From: Candidatus Eiseniibacteriota bacterium
GTDB taxonomy: Bacteria; Arandabacterota; Arandabacteria; Arandabacterales; Arandabacteraceae
Reading direction: 5' to 3'
NCBI GenBank assembly: GCA_030622265.1
Contig: JAUXGG010000107.1
Span: 1-6,331 of the forward strand
DNA: 6,331 bases
The notes below the pieces were generated by a model. That model worked only from the letters and a program-made list of their open reading frames with translations, was not told where the DNA came from and searched no databases. Numbering within the stretch: position 1 is the stretch's first letter; the number at the start of each line of letters is the position of its first letter. A program made the position numbers and the translations under genes. Below are positions 5,955 to 6,331 of the stretch, piece after piece.

Positions 5955-6331
5955 ATGAGAACCCTACTTATGCTTGTGGGCATCTGCTTGCTCGCCACAT
6001 CCGTCTATGCCTACGATGAGACCCTGATAAAGCACGAGACCGAAGTCGGAGGCTTCTTCAGCATTGTAAGTAAGAAGTCCCAGATCAAGGAGACTTTCGC
6101 CCTGTTTATAGGTGGGCGGGCGGCGTTTCTGGTCAACCACAAGTGGGCATTCGGCGCCGGCGGCTACGGCATCGTGAACGACCCGGTACCCGATGGCTTC
6201 GGTGAGCAGGGCCTCGTCAAGCTCCGGAGCTATTACGGGGGCTGCATTTTTGAGTACATTGCCTGGTCCGAGAAGGTACTCCACGTGTCCTTTCCGATCC
6301 TGATCGGGGCGGGAAGTCGGATCGGAGCCAA
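5955..6331 (+). CDS. Small secreted protein, partial (runs off the right edge)
   Basis: At least 125 residues with no stop before the window ends. Residues 1-19 form a Sec signal peptide (MRTLLMLVGICLLATSVYA), probably cut before YDETLI. The mature part is Gly- and aromatic-rich: ETFALFIGGRAAFLVNHKW, FGAGGYGIVNDP, then YYGGCIFEYIAW and LHVSFPILIGAGSRIGA. The order 'GGR, hydrophobic, NH, FG-GGYG-VN' resembles a group of small exported proteins of unknown function in several Gram-negative phyla, of around 200 residues; that is recalled, not searched. The start follows GGAGGA (10 bases upstream) and AGAGG (4 bases upstream), behind a strong promoter. The strand pattern would suit a small outer-membrane beta-barrel, which cannot be confirmed without the C terminus. 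Confidence 0.75.
   Translation, partial: MRTLLMLVGICLLATSVYAYDETLIKHETEVGGFFSIVSKKSQIKETFALFIGGRAAFLVNHKWAFGAGGYGIVNDPVPDGFGEQGLVKLRSYYGGCIFEYIAWSEKVLHVSFPILIGAGSRIGA

Noticed and set aside
5964..6284. 106-codon minus-strand open frame at the right end
   Set aside because: Opposite the promoter- and SD-supported secreted-protein gene on the + strand; no SD or motif supports it.

Overview
The window looks like chromosomal DNA of a Gram-negative bacterium. The evidence is GC-rich coding sequence, sigma70-type promoters, Shine-Dalgarno sites, Sec signal peptides, an outer-membrane beta-barrel-type protein and a periplasmic rotamase. A deltaproteobacterial or similar anaerobic lineage is plausible, but nothing here fixes the taxon. 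I see no insertion sequence, tRNA, rRNA, CRISPR array or phage gene.

Layout from left to right. (1) A FAS1/fasciclin domain gene on the + strand, whose 5' end is probably outside the window, stops at 419. (2) Converging on it from the right is a three-gene minus-strand block read from about 4911 down to 531. A promoter and a clear thiamin pyrophosphate (TPP) riboswitch (about 4811-4902) lead into a PurM/HypE-superfamily 'AIR synthase-related' protein (3657-4730). After 58 bp comes a membrane-anchored parvulin-type peptidyl-prolyl isomerase (2711-3598). Joined to it by an ATGA overlap is a very large HupE/UreJ-like polytopic membrane protein (531-2714). (3) Upstream of the riboswitch, on the same strand but with its own promoter, is a secreted protein ending in Phe that looks like an outer-membrane beta-barrel (4969-5730). 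(4) A divergent + strand promoter drives a small secreted protein (5955 onward) that runs off the right edge.

The main point of interest is the TPP riboswitch operon. Homology alone would label its first and last genes 'hydrogenase maturation HypE' and 'hydrogenase/urease accessory HupE', suggesting nickel metabolism. The riboswitch says instead that the operon answers to thiamin status. The HypE-like protein lacks the C-terminal cysteine needed for HypE chemistry, and the HupE-like protein appears to have lost most of the family's metal-ligand residues. I therefore propose a thiamin-linked system: a PurM-fold ATP-dependent enzyme plus an envelope module (a rotamase and a multi-span membrane protein with a large extracytoplasmic C-terminal domain). 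The module may handle uptake or salvage of thiamin or a precursor. The riboswitch and gene order are seen directly; the function is inference.
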